A DNA stretch of 43,254 bases from Flavobacteriales bacterium (GCA_947444925.1 CANFBW010000025.1:1-43254), one strand, 5' to 3'; counted from the first letter of the stretch, positions 15,375 through 25,027 are shown. Notes: generated by a model not told the origin, from the sequence alone. Translations and numbers: made by a program.

Positions 15375-18300
15375 ATGATGATTCCCAAAGTCAGTACACC
15401 AATTTTAGGCAAACTAAAAAAGTCTGTATCACTTTTTGTTCTATTTATCCTCGCTGTCAATAGCTATGCGCAACGCGATTTAGGAATATCTGGAGGAAAC
15501 AACGTATCGAGTATGGTTTGTGCCAACAAACAAATTTACGTTTGGGGACAAGGCAATTCTACACCCACCCCAGTGGTATTTCCAGGAGGTTTAACTATCA
15601 GCCAGGTTAACTCCGGTTCAGGAGGACACTACGTGGCATTAGCCTGTGACAAAACTGTTTGGTCATGGGGTGGAAATGACAAAGGTCAATTGGGAAATGG
15701 CATTTGTTGTGCAAATGTTGCCACACCAACTAAAGTTAAAGCCTCTCCTACTCTTCCGGCTGCATTTAGAAACGCAAGCAATGAACTTATAAATGCTGAT
15801 GTAATTTACGCTGGTAATGAAAATAGTTTCGCTATTATGAAAGACGGATCACTGCTTTCATGGGGAGGAAACACCAATACTGGCGCATATGGAAATTCCA
15901 ATCAAGGTCAATTGGGAAATGGAAAAGTTGGAGATCAATATTTTGCTGATTACGTTGTTGACTGCGCTGGAGCTCCTTTGAAGGGTGTTGTTCAGGTTTT
16001 CGCAGGTGACAATTGCGCTTATGCTTTAGTGGATGTAGATGGTGATGGAATTGGTACAGTATATTCATGGGGTCAAGGCTTAAACGGATCTTTAGGAAGA
16101 AATGCGGCAGGTACCGCCAATCCAAAAGATGCTGCAACGGTAATTAGCAACAGAGCATGCCCAGTGCAGTATTCAGCCCCTGAACATATCCCTGGTGACA
16201 TGAACAACATTAGGGCAATTTCCTGTAGTGATGGTACCGGACAAGCTTTGGATGTTGATGGATATGTTTGGACATGGGGAAATGGTGGATGGAATAATGC
16301 TACCGGAAACACAACTGTGTCTTATACAGGATCTGATCCACGTAGAGTTTTGAAAGGAAGTACTACTGGCGCAAGTAATGACGGCACTTATTTATTGGCC
16401 AAACAAATTGGCGGTGGACAAGGATACGGGATGGCAGTAACAGTTGACGGAAAGCCTGTGGCATGGGGCGGTGGTGGCTGTACCGACGGAGGCGCTACGG
16501 GAAATGGAACCATGACTGGTTCAGGAGCAACAGGAACTGGGTACATTAAATTTGGTCCAGGCGTGAATGATGTTCACAGTACTGTAATTCAAATTAACAG
16601 AGGTGATTTATGGGGATTCTACCAAACTGCCGACAATAAATATTATGCCTGGGGTTGCGGTGCAAACGGAGTTTTAGGAACTGGAAATAACACCAACCTT
16701 CCGTACGCTACTAACCTTGTTCCCCCTACTGCATGTGGATTTAGAGATCCTATTCCAGAAGTGCTTTTAACTCCAGGTGACACCGCTGTTTGTGCTTCTT
16801 CTTTAACGGGCATTACTTTAAAATCAGGCTTTATTATTTCAGCAGCATTGGCTCCTTCTTATAAGTTGAATTGGTATAAAGACAACGGGTTAGTTAAAAC
16901 AGGAACCGCTGCTACCGACATCAACTATACTGCAACTACGCCAGGAACGTACAAAGTAGAAGTAATATACATTGGCTTAAATGCTGGTTGCGATCCTTAC
17001 GATACTGCAAGAGCAGAAATGACCATCTCTACTTTCCCTGTGACTTTTACCGTTCCTACCAACCTCACTTATTGCGGAGCTACTGGGACAGTAAATGTAA
17101 ATTCTACTGCAGCAACAAAACCTGCCTATATATGGTACCCAACTGCAGTGAGTACAACACCAATGGATACAACTATCGCAAGTGGCACTACCATTATTAA
17201 CCTTGCTGGAATAACCGCAGCAGGAAATGGAGATAAATGTGTATGGGTAGAAGAAGGCTCCTACGCAAGTGGAAGCGTATTTAAGAAAACACAGGGACTG
17301 GATGCCACTTGGAGCAATATGGAATTTTTAAATCCAGGCGCACAAACCAATACTGTTGAATCAGGATTTACAGTGACTGAAGCAATGACGCTCACGAGCA
17401 CTCAAATTCGCATGTCTGATGAAATGTACGGTGCTGGAACACATAGCGGCACCATGACATTTGGTGTTTATAAATCCAAAACAAACAACGGCGGGTTAGT
17501 TGCCGACGACGCTAACAAAATTGGAACATTTACCTACAGTTGGTCACGAACAGCTGCTGCTGCCGGTAATGTTTTTACAGACGCTACCGTTGCAATTAAT
17601 GTTAATCTACCAAGCGCAGGCGTATACTTCATCTCCCTGGACAACAGCACACTTGTTGGAGCTGGTAATGTGAAAATTGGAAAAGGCGCGTCCAACGGCC
17701 AAGTTACTACTCTTCTTAAAGATGATTCTAACGGATCCTTAATTTCATTCACCAATTCAAGTGTTAATGGAAATCCGCAAACAGGAGGTAATTTAAATCA
17801 AGGAAATTTCTTTAATATTAATTTTCAAAGCAGCCAACACTACTGCGATAGAAAACAACTTTGTTTGAAACAACAATGCCCATGTCAACAACCTGCGTCA
17901 GTTACGATCACGGCTGTTCCAACGGCTGTTGCTAAGGTTGTAACCGTTTGTCCGAGCAGTGCTATTACACTGTCGGGAACATACATTGCTGGAACCACTC
18001 CTGCTAGTGTAGTAGACGCCATCAGATTTGTATGGTACAAAAAAGGAACCACACCGGGCGCTTATGCTTTAGCACCCGTTGCAAATAAAGTATTGACAGG
18101 CATCCCTGCTGACGCCGGAATGTGGTACTTGCGCGTTGAAGATGGTGCAGCTGGAACAGCAAGTTGCTACAGAGAAGATAGCGTAACCATTGTTTTCAGC
18201 ACGGTACCAGCACCTACTGCAATGACAGCCAAAATATGCAGCGGATCTGCATTTAGTGTAACTCCAGTCAACGTTACCAATGGTGTCGTTCCAGCAGGAA

Positions 18301-21300
18301 CAACCTACACATGGTCAGCGCCAACAGGTACTGGTTTCTCAGGAGGTACAGCGCAAGCAGTTGACCAAACGAGCATTGGACAAACATTGACCAACACCGC
18401 CACAGGTATTTCAACTGCCGTGTATTCAGTGACACCAAAAACTGGAACTTGCTCAGGCACTCCATTTAATGTAACGGTAAGTGTTGAAAAAGATGTGGAT
18501 GCTGCAGTTGCCGGTACCGCCACTTCCACTTGCGCTGCACTTTTTCAATTGGGTGCTACACCAGTGACAAACGGAACGGGTACATGGACTTCAGTTCCTT
18601 CAACAGGAATTACCTACACGACAGCCAACGCGAATTCACCAACAGCAACGGCCAACGGACTCGCTGCAGCAACGGCATACACTTTCACTTGGAAGGTGAG
18701 CAATGGCGCAGGCGCAACTTGTCCCGACAAACAAGCCACCGTTGTCATTACAAGAACCGACATCACTTCTGCTACACCGGTATCGACTCAAACTAAAACC
18801 ATTTGTTCAAGCGCAGCCGCTCCTCTATTGAACACAACAGGAGTAGCAACTTTGAAACTACAAGAAACAGGAACATGGGCTGCCACAGGCCCTGCAACGA
18901 TCAATGCCACAACTGGTCAAACAGCCGGTTTGGTGACGGGGGCCAATGTATTTACCTACACCATTACCAGCACTATCGCAAGTTGTACTCCTTCTGTGGG
19001 CACAGTAACTATTACCGTTGAAAAAGAAGTAGATGCTTCAGTAGCTGGAACTCCAGACGCTACCTGCGCCACCAGCTACCAATTGGGCGCTACCCCAGTG
19101 ACCAACGGCGTTGGTACCTGGACAGCATCACCTTCGACAGGAATCACTTTTACAGCCAACGCGAACACTGCCACTGCAGTAGCTGCAACGTTGACAGCAA
19201 ACACTGCATATACTTTCACGTGGACCGTTAGCAATGGTGCTGGCGCAAAATGCCCCGACAAAGTTTCTACTGTGCTTATTGCACAAGCAGGCGACATCAC
19301 TTCAGCTACACCTGTATCGACACAAACAAAAACAATTTGTGCAAATATTGCAGCCCCTTTATTAAACACAACAGGCGTTGCGACTCTTAAAATAACCGAG
19401 AGTGCCGCATGGTCAGCTGTATCACCTGCTACCATTACTCCTCTAGGACAAACAGGTGCTTTGGCACTTGGCGACAACGTGTTTAAATATACTATCACCA
19501 GTTTAGTACCTGGTTGTGCGCCATCAATAGGAGTTGTGACTATCACTGTTCTTCCATTGCCTGGACCTGCTGACCCAATTGTAGGTTTACAAACTGTTTG
19601 CGCCGGCACAGCAGGTGTTACCTACACTGTGCCTGTAGTGTCAGGTATTGGCTACAATTGGACAAGACCTGCGGGCTCAACAATTACTGCGGCTACTGCC
19701 GATTCAAGCAGTATTACCGTTACATTTGGAAATACAGATGGCACATTCGACTTTGTTGCTACTCCTAAAAACTCATGTGGAACTGGCACGCCTTCAAAAC
19801 TTACGGTGACTGTGAAGAAAAACTTGACTCCTACCGTGACGATCTCTGGGCCAACCGAAATTTGTGGCGGTGGAAATGCTACTTTCTTTGTTAGCGGTTC
19901 AACAGATGGCGGCACTGCTCCCACTTATGAATGGTATGTTGGTTTATTGAAACAATCAAGTACAACCACTTCTTTTTCAACAACGACCTTGGCCAACAAC
20001 GACATCATTACTGTAAAAATGACCTCTAACGAAGGCTGTGTTACCACTGCAAAAGTGACATCAAACGCTATTCAAGTTAAAGTCGTGGGAATGGTTAGAC
20101 CTAAAGTTACCCTTGACCCTAAATTTGCTTGTAAAGGTGTTGCCCAAACCATTACCGCTTATCCTGAAAACGAAGGTGATGCAACAGCTGTATTCGAATG
20201 GAAACTCAACACCGTCATCGTTCAAACTGGAACCGGAAGAACTTATACCAGTTCCGCTTTTGTAAATGGTGATGTATTGGAAGTACAATTGACTTCTAAC
20301 CTATCTTGCGCTGGACCAAGTAAAATTGCCGACACTAGCGCAGTGATTGACGTTCGACCAGTGCCGGTTGCTACCGCGGTAGACGCATCGGTTTGCAGCA
20401 AAGTAAAATCAGTTGTACAAATGAAATCAAATACCAGCGGAACCGTGTTTACATGGACGACAGTGGCACCATCTGGCATTAGCGGTTCAAATCCTGCGGG
20501 AGGAAACAGCACACCAACCGACAGTACAATTTCTGAAAACCTGAGCACTAGTTTACTTGCCGCAGGTGACGTTGTATATACCATCACGCCAACTGCAGGA
20601 ACTTGTGTTGGCGCTGCCATTCAAGCCAAAGCAACGGTAAAACCTTTGCCTTCAGCGATTGCCACTGATGATTTGTTGTGCGATGGCAAAACGAGCAACA
20701 TTCCTTTGACTTCCGATGTCACTGGCGCTACTTTTAATTGGACGGCCTCAGGTGTTGGTGTCACGGGGCAATTGGCCGACAATACGGGTACTTTAACAAA
20801 CATTGCCCAACCCCTCATCAACACGGGTACTGTAAATGGAACTGCCACATACGTGGTGACAGCTACGCTAGCAGGATGCTCGGGTACAGCAAAAACAGTG
20901 AATGCCGTTGTTAAACCAACGCCTGTTTTGACGCCTGTAACACCTCCTGCAATATGCAGCGGAGCCAAAGCCAATATCACTTTGGCTTCGAACCTTGCAA
21001 CTGCCACATCATACGGCTGGTTAGGCGCTACATTGAGTGCTGACATTACTGGAATTGTATCGCCTAATACAGGCGCAAAAATTGACGACGCGCTGATCAA
21101 CAGCGGAACTGCCGATGCCACTGCTACATACAGTGTTGTACCGGTTAGTTTGGGATGCATTGGTATAGCCGCCAACATCAACATCACTGTTAAACCAAAA
21201 CCAGTACTAACCGTAACTTCTACCTTAGCTACCATCTGCGGTGGTAACGATCCAGGTATCGACGTACAATCTTCAGTAAGTGGTACAACTTACAATTGGA

Positions 21301-22820
21301 CAGCGGTAGCAAGTGGCGCTGGCACAGCTACGATCACTGCACCAACAAGCGGCACAAACGTAGCTACTGGTGCTTTGGCAACGTTACTAAACAACACCAG
21401 CAACGCTCCAGGCATCATCACTTTTACAATGAAGCCAAGTGCGGCAGGTTGCACCGGTACTGACGCCCCTATCGCCATCACAGTGAATCCTTCACCAGAC
21501 GCGAAGTTTATTTCGGGTTCACTTTCTATATGCTCAGGTGCGACGACAGATTTAAAAATCAATACCAGCATTTCTATTCCAGTTACCTTCGATTGGACGG
21601 CTGCGAGCACAGATGTAACAGGATTTAGTCCAACTGGCACGTCAACTGCTTTGCCAACAACCATTGCGGAAGTATTGACCAACGCTGGTTCGGCAAACGG
21701 ATCTGTGGTTTACACCATCACTCCATCAGGTGGCGGCTGTATTGGAACACCACTTGTAAAAACGGTGGTTGTAAAACCAATTCCTGTTGCAACGGCAACC
21801 AACAACGTTTTAGAATTGTGCAGCGGAAGTGCCACTTCTATAGCCTTGAGCTCACTGACCCCCGGCGCTACTTTTGATGTAACTGCTGCAGCAAAATTCA
21901 GTAAAGCAAGTGGAATGCATTCAGAAAGTGCTTTGATCATTGGATCAAGTATTCAACAAACCCTGTCTTCAACAGGAACGGATACGGTAACTTATACCAT
22001 CACTCCAACAGCGGCATCTTGCGCAGGTTTGCCGATCAAAGCAAAAGTGACGGTGTACGAAATACCTATTTCTGACGCAGGAACAGCAGCTCCTTATTGT
22101 GCTGGTGACAGCGCAATTATTGGAGGAAGCTCTGTGCTTGGCTACACTTACTTGTGGTCACCCGCTACAGACCTAAGTGCAACCAACATTTCAATGCCCA
22201 CAACAACTGCAAAAAGCACTACGCCATATACGGTTACTACAACATTAACCGCATTTCCGTCTTGTTCTTCTAGCGCGAACATAACGGTAGCAGTTTCACC
22301 TCAATTCACGGTTGATGCTTTACCTGATTTTGAAACTTGTGCCAACCGTTTGACACCTTTGACATCAAGTCCTTCAGGACTTGTATTGTATACTTGGACA
22401 GACAGTATTTTCAAAACAACCCAAGATGGTCAGAACATTCAAATTCAAACAGAAAATACAAACACGTATTATCTATTGTCATCTAATGGCGGTTGTTTGG
22501 CGAGAGACACAGTAACGGTGAGTATAAAAGACGATTTCAAACCGACACTATTCCTTCCAAATGCTTTCACGCCAAACAATGATGGCACAAATGAAATCTA
22601 CCGAGTTGGAGCGTTTGGCGTTGAAGAATTTGAAGCCATGATTTTCAACAGATGGGGCGAGAAAATTTTCACCTGGAATGATGTAAATGGAGGTTGGGAT
22701 GGAACACGAAATGGACGTTTGGTGCAAGAAGATGTATACATCATTGCAGTGCGCGTAAAAAACATTTGCGACCTCGAATTCAACGATTACCACAGGGGTA
22801 CCATTACCGTACTGAGGTAG
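15375..22820 (+). CDS. Giant secreted protein: RCC1-like repeats, PKD-like repeats, T9SS type-B C-terminal domain
   Basis: A 2481-residue surface or secreted protein. The signal peptide ends near NSYAQ (residue 33). Residues about 45-455 carry RCC1-type beta-propeller blades, each with a W-G-x-G or SWGGN motif and often QLGNG (VWSWGGNDKGQLGNG, VYSWGQGLNGSLG, YYAWGCGANGVLG). A Cys-containing Ig-like domain covers about 465-550, and a beta-rich unknown domain about 610-830 ends in a Cys cluster. PKD-like domains follow: one at about 945-1036, two copies of a 178-residue unit at 1037-1394, further Ig-like domains to about 1660, then six PKD-like repeats of about 90-105 residues to about 2235. 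The last 93 residues (FLPNAFTPNNDG, then FNRWGEKIF and GWDG) are the gliding-associated type-B sorting domain. It therefore should cross the outer membrane by T9SS. Adhesion is the likely role; no catalytic motif was seen. Confidence 0.93.
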   Translation: MMIPKVSTPILGKLKKSVSLFVLFILAVNSYAQRDLGISGGNNVSSMVCANKQIYVWGQGNSTPTPVVFPGGLTISQVNSGSGGHYVALACDKTVWSWGGNDKGQLGNGICCANVATPTKVKASPTLPAAFRNASNELINADVIYAGNENSFAIMKDGSLLSWGGNTNTGAYGNSNQGQLGNGKVGDQYFADYVVDCAGAPLKGVVQVFAGDNCAYALVDVDGDGIGTVYSWGQGLNGSLGRNAAGTANPKDAATVISNRACPVQYSAPEHIPGDMNNIRAISCSDGTGQALDVDGYVWTWGNGGWNNATGNTTVSYTGSDPRRVLKGSTTGASNDGTYLLAKQIGGGQGYGMAVTVDGKPVAWGGGGCTDGGATGNGTMTGSGATGTGYIKFGPGVNDVHSTVIQINRGDLWGFYQTADNKYYAWGCGANGVLGTGNNTNLPYATNLVPPTACGFRDPIPEVLLTPGDTAVCASSLTGITLKSGFIISAALAPSYKLNWYKDNGLVKTGTAATDINYTATTPGTYKVEVIYIGLNAGCDPYDTARAEMTISTFPVTFTVPTNLTYCGATGTVNVNSTAATKPAYIWYPTAVSTTPMDTTIASGTTIINLAGITAAGNGDKCVWVEEGSYASGSVFKKTQGLDATWSNMEFLNPGAQTNTVESGFTVTEAMTLTSTQIRMSDEMYGAGTHSGTMTFGVYKSKTNNGGLVADDANKIGTFTYSWSRTAAAAGNVFTDATVAINVNLPSAGVYFISLDNSTLVGAGNVKIGKGASNGQVTTLLKDDSNGSLISFTNSSVNGNPQTGGNLNQGNFFNINFQSSQHYCDRKQLCLKQQCPCQQPASVTITAVPTAVAKVVTVCPSSAITLSGTYIAGTTPASVVDAIRFVWYKKGTTPGAYALAPVANKVLTGIPADAGMWYLRVEDGAAGTASCYREDSVTIVFSTVPAPTAMTAKICSGSAFSVTPVNVTNGVVPAGTTYTWSAPTGTGFSGGTAQAVDQTSIGQTLTNTATGISTAVYSVTPKTGTCSGTPFNVTVSVEKDVDAAVAGTATSTCAALFQLGATPVTNGTGTWTSVPSTGITYTTANANSPTATANGLAAATAYTFTWKVSNGAGATCPDKQATVVITRTDITSATPVSTQTKTICSSAAAPLLNTTGVATLKLQETGTWAATGPATINATTGQTAGLVTGANVFTYTITSTIASCTPSVGTVTITVEKEVDASVAGTPDATCATSYQLGATPVTNGVGTWTASPSTGITFTANANTATAVAATLTANTAYTFTWTVSNGAGAKCPDKVSTVLIAQAGDITSATPVSTQTKTICANIAAPLLNTTGVATLKITESAAWSAVSPATITPLGQTGALALGDNVFKYTITSLVPGCAPSIGVVTITVLPLPGPADPIVGLQTVCAGTAGVTYTVPVVSGIGYNWTRPAGSTITAATADSSSITVTFGNTDGTFDFVATPKNSCGTGTPSKLTVTVKKNLTPTVTISGPTEICGGGNATFFVSGSTDGGTAPTYEWYVGLLKQSSTTTSFSTTTLANNDIITVKMTSNEGCVTTAKVTSNAIQVKVVGMVRPKVTLDPKFACKGVAQTITAYPENEGDATAVFEWKLNTVIVQTGTGRTYTSSAFVNGDVLEVQLTSNLSCAGPSKIADTSAVIDVRPVPVATAVDASVCSKVKSVVQMKSNTSGTVFTWTTVAPSGISGSNPAGGNSTPTDSTISENLSTSLLAAGDVVYTITPTAGTCVGAAIQAKATVKPLPSAIATDDLLCDGKTSNIPLTSDVTGATFNWTASGVGVTGQLADNTGTLTNIAQPLINTGTVNGTATYVVTATLAGCSGTAKTVNAVVKPTPVLTPVTPPAICSGAKANITLASNLATATSYGWLGATLSADITGIVSPNTGAKIDDALINSGTADATATYSVVPVSLGCIGIAANINITVKPKPVLTVTSTLATICGGNDPGIDVQSSVSGTTYNWTAVASGAGTATITAPTSGTNVATGALATLLNNTSNAPGIITFTMKPSAAGCTGTDAPIAITVNPSPDAKFISGSLSICSGATTDLKINTSISIPVTFDWTAASTDVTGFSPTGTSTALPTTIAEVLTNAGSANGSVVYTITPSGGGCIGTPLVKTVVVKPIPVATATNNVLELCSGSATSIALSSLTPGATFDVTAAAKFSKASGMHSESALIIGSSIQQTLSSTGTDTVTYTITPTAASCAGLPIKAKVTVYEIPISDAGTAAPYCAGDSAIIGGSSVLGYTYLWSPATDLSATNISMPTTTAKSTTPYTVTTTLTAFPSCSSSANITVAVSPQFTVDALPDFETCANRLTPLTSSPSGLVLYTWTDSIFKTTQDGQNIQIQTENTNTYYLLSSNGGCLARDTVTVSIKDDFKPTLFLPNAFTPNNDGTNEIYRVGAFGVEEFEAMIFNRWGEKIFTWNDVNGGWDGTRNGRLVQEDVYIIAVRVKNICDLEFNDYHRGTITVLR
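18483..19547 (+). repeat. Tandem duplication of a 534-bp unit inside the giant gene
   Basis: Unit 1 (18483-19016) encodes VEKDVDAAVAGTATSTCAAL onward, and unit 2 (19017 to about 19547) encodes VEKEVDASVAGTPDATCATS onward. The two agree over their length, including QLGATPVTNG, YTFTWxVSNGAGA, SATPVSTQTKTIC and APLLNTTGVATLK. They are in frame, and synonymous differences are many, so the duplication is not recent. Confidence 0.9.
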
Positions 22821-22835
22821 CAACAACGCAATTTT

Positions 22836-22873
22836 AAAAAGCCTGTTTAAAATATTTTAAACAGGCTTTTTTT
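22836..22873 (+). terminator. Rho-independent terminator after the giant gene
   Basis: AAAAAGCCTGTTTAAA pairs with TTTAAACAGGCTTTTT around a 4-6 nt loop and ends in a run of T. It lies 16 bp after the stop codon and would work in both directions. Confidence 0.88.
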
Positions 22874-22923
22874 ATGAAGTGCATTTACAATAAATAACGA
22901 TCTTTGTATTGAAATAAAATAGT

Positions 22924-23493
22924 ATGCAACTCGTTTTCGCCACCAACAATAGCAACAAACTTGAAGAAGTCAGACACCGTCTGCCACAATACCAAATACA
23001 GAGTATGCAAGACATCGGTTGTTTTGATGACATTGCAGAAACAGGAAGCACCTTTGAAGTGAATGCGCGCATTAAAGCACTGTACCTGCAATCACGCTTT
23101 GGCTGTGATTGCTTTGCTGATGATTCGGGTTTAGAGATTGAAGCACTCAATGGCGCACCAGGAGTGTATTCAGCGCGCTATGCTGGCAAGCACAACGATG
23201 CCGAAGCCAATATTGCAAAAGTGCTGAAAAACATGGATGGAAAAACAATGCGCAAAGCTAAATTTGTGACTGTTATTTGTCTGCTCAAAGAAGGCAAAGA
23301 AGTTTACTTCCGAGGGGAGATTCACGGCACCATTACATCAACTAAAAAAGGCGAAAAAGGTTTTGGCTATGATCCTATTTTTTTACCAGATGGCTACTCC
23401 ACTACCTTCGCAGAAATGACGATAGATGACAAAAGTAAAGTCAGCCACCGCGCAATAGCTATTGAAAAAATGACGAAGTGGCTCGAGGCTTAA
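22924..23493 (+). CDS. rdgB: XTP/dITP diphosphatase (RdgB/HAM1)
   Basis: A cytoplasmic house-cleaning enzyme that hydrolyses non-canonical purine NTPs (dITP, XTP) to the monophosphate. The 189-residue protein shows all family motifs: FATNNSNKLEEV at the N terminus, FADDSGLEIEALNGAPGVYSARYAG near residue 64, GFGYDPIFLP near 145, and KVSHRAIA near 170. Length is typical. It follows the strong terminator of the giant gene. A near-consensus -7 box (GATCTTTG at 22899-22906) precedes it. Its stop codon overlaps, on the other strand, the stop of the 55-residue gene, sharing the palindrome TTAA. Confidence 0.96.
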   Translation: MQLVFATNNSNKLEEVRHRLPQYQIQSMQDIGCFDDIAETGSTFEVNARIKALYLQSRFGCDCFADDSGLEIEALNGAPGVYSARYAGKHNDAEANIAKVLKNMDGKTMRKAKFVTVICLLKEGKEVYFRGEIHGTITSTKKGEKGFGYDPIFLPDGYSTTFAEMTIDDKSKVSHRAIAIEKMTKWLEA

Positions 23494-23657
23494 TCTTCGT
23501 CAAAGAACAAATCCAAACCATCCAAATCACCTCCGACAAAATCATCTTCGTCTTCTTCGAAAGCTTTCTTCTTGATCTGTATTTTTTCTTTTTTTGTGCT
23601 GTCAGCGCCAAGAGTTTTTTTCTTAACGGGCTTCTTGTCGAATTCTTTCTTTTTCAT
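23490..23657 (-). CDS. 55-residue highly charged protein, function unknown
   Basis: A small minus-strand reading frame, ATG at 23657-23655, stop at 23492-23490. The N-terminal half is strongly basic (MKKKEFDKKPVKKKTLGADS, then KKEKIQIKKK), and the C-terminal half is acidic and glycine-containing (AFEEDEDDFVGGDLDGLDLF, ending FDED). Such lysine-then-aspartate/glutamate bipolar layouts occur in small conserved Bacteroidota proteins of unknown role. A perfect TATATTTG box lies 67 bp upstream. The stop shares the TTAA palindrome with that of rdgB. I regard it as a real gene because of the bipolar composition, promoter and convergent packing, but homology was not tested. Confidence 0.65.
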   Translation of the reverse strand: MKKKEFDKKPVKKKTLGADSTKKEKIQIKKKAFEEDEDDFVGGDLDGLDLFFDED

Positions 23658-23723
23658 GGTTCAAACGATAACTAATCCTTACCTGTCAATCCAAATAAAT
23701 TAATAATAACACTATTGTTGTTT

Positions 23724-23731
23724 CAAATATA
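23724..23731 (-). promoter_or_regulatory. Putative -7 box (TATATTTG) of the 55-residue gene
   Basis: An exact TAnnTTTG match on the minus strand, 67 bp before the small gene's ATG, in the divergent space shared with the thioesterase gene. Confidence 0.4.
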
Positions 23732-23818
23732 ATGGAGGAAAATAATAAATTCAAACAATTTTAAAAAAAGTAATATGTTAGCATTGATTTTATACAAACC
23801 TGCACCAAGTCTATCACC

Positions 23819-24202
23819 ATGAACCTCAATGAAAAAATAGCAGCCGCTGAAACCCATATTTTTAAAGCAGTATTCCCCAATACCACCAACCACTACGACA
23901 CCTTGTTTGGCGGCACTGCGATGAGTTTAATGGATGAAGTAGCCTTCATCACTGCTACACGTTTCAGTAGAAAAAAAATGGTTACCGTGAGCAGTGACCG
24001 CATTGATTTCACCAAGGCTATTCCAGCAGGTGTAATTATTGAATTGATTGGCAAAATTGTGCACATTGGCAATACCAGTCTTAAAGTATCGGTAGACATT
24101 TATATTGAAGAAATGTATGCAACAACAAGAGAAAAAGCCATCAGCGGCACCTTTACTTTTGTGGCCATTGGCGACGACAAAAAATCGGTTTCTGTATTGT
24201 AA
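23819..24202 (+). CDS. Acyl-CoA thioesterase, hotdog fold (YciA/BACH-like)
   Basis: A 127-residue cytoplasmic hotdog-fold enzyme that hydrolyses acyl-CoA thioesters to free acid and CoA. The motif NHYDTLFGGTAMSLMDEVAFITA near residues 22-47 contains the Asn and Asp-Glu of the active site of this thioesterase class, followed by VSSDRIDFTKAIPAGVIIEL, the second family block. The protein is a single hotdog domain, so it should form dimers or hexamers. It ends 12 bp from the convergent esterase gene without a clear terminator. Chain-length preference is not visible. Confidence 0.9.
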   Translation: MNLNEKIAAAETHIFKAVFPNTTNHYDTLFGGTAMSLMDEVAFITATRFSRKKMVTVSSDRIDFTKAIPAGVIIELIGKIVHIGNTSLKVSVDIYIEEMYATTREKAISGTFTFVAIGDDKKSVSVL

Positions 24203-24214
24203 ACATGAAACTAT

Positions 24215-25024
24215 TTATTTCACGGCCTCGCAAAACTTATTGATATGTACGGAAATCGTTTTGTTCCAATACAACCAATTGTGGGCACCAGCAGAAACAA
24301 AATACTCATGCTTCACACCCAACTTTCGTAGCTTTTGATCAAACAGATTGTTGGCAGCAAAAAAAAAGTCTTCACTACCACAGTCCAGCACCAATTTAAA
24401 TTTCAGCGTTTGCACGTCCACGTTATCCAACATATAGTAAGGAGAATACATTTTCCATTGTTCAATATGGGTGCTTTGTTCACCCAAAATAACAGGTAAG
24501 CCCCAGTTTTTAGGGAAGGGCAAAATATCTACCCCACCACTTGTACTTCCCACATATGCGAAGAGAGATGGATGTCGTAGCGCCAAAGAAAGCGATCCAA
24601 ATCCGCCCATACTCAAACCCGCCACTCCCCGTTTCGAACTCATAGAATAGTGTTTAGCAATATAGGGAAACAGCTCGTCGCTGATGTATGAATCATAAGC
24701 AGACTCCTTCACGACGGGAGAATTAATGTACCATGAAGCTTCGCCATTCACACAAACCACAATGATTTTGTACAGATCAACATTCGAAAGCAAATTCATG
24801 TCAGATAGAATATACGAAGCACAATCGCCACCATGACCATGCAGTAAATACAAAACGGGCAATGAGTCTGAATCGTCATAAACGTCAGGTAATACTACAT
24901 TGACAGGAGATTCCTTCCCTAAAAAAACACTGCTTATTTTGATGGATTCAACGCGCGCTGCTAAGAGCTGTATTGATGCTAAGATCAAACAAAAAAAAGT
25001 CAACGTTTTTTTTGCGTTAATCAT
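24215..25024 (-). CDS. Secreted esterase of the esterase D / S-formylglutathione hydrolase-like family
   Basis: A 269-residue alpha/beta-hydrolase with an N-terminal signal peptide (MINAKKTLTFFCLILASIQL, cleavage near LAA). The nucleophile elbow is GLSMGG with Ser138; LPVLYLLHGHGGD near residue 55 forms the oxyanion side, Asp219 in CGSEDF and His248 in AGAHNW complete the triad. It belongs to the putative-esterase family that includes tributyrin esterases and feruloyl or acetyl-xylan esterases. The location outside the cytoplasm suggests action on an extracellular or envelope ester. It lies 3 bp after the 128-residue gene, probably in one transcript. Confidence 0.92.
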   Translation of the reverse strand: MINAKKTLTFFCLILASIQLLAARVESIKISSVFLGKESPVNVVLPDVYDDSDSLPVLYLLHGHGGDCASYILSDMNLLSNVDLYKIIVVCVNGEASWYINSPVVKESAYDSYISDELFPYIAKHYSMSSKRGVAGLSMGGFGSLSLALRHPSLFAYVGSTSGGVDILPFPKNWGLPVILGEQSTHIEQWKMYSPYYMLDNVDVQTLKFKLVLDCGSEDFFFAANNLFDQKLRKLGVKHEYFVSAGAHNWLYWNKTISVHINKFCEAVK

Positions 25025-25027
25025 TCT

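Noticed and set aside
17820-17900. Possible frameshift in the giant gene where composition changes to a Cys/Gln-rich stretch
   Set aside because: The frame stays open, the adjacent domains continue in the same frame, and the other frames contain stops. A CDR-type Cys motif at such domain ends is plausible.
20621-21235. Long minus-strand frames (also 19076-19609 and 21290-21682) inside the giant gene
   Set aside because: They mirror the Thr/Ala/Val-rich repeats of the sense frame and carry no signal or motif.
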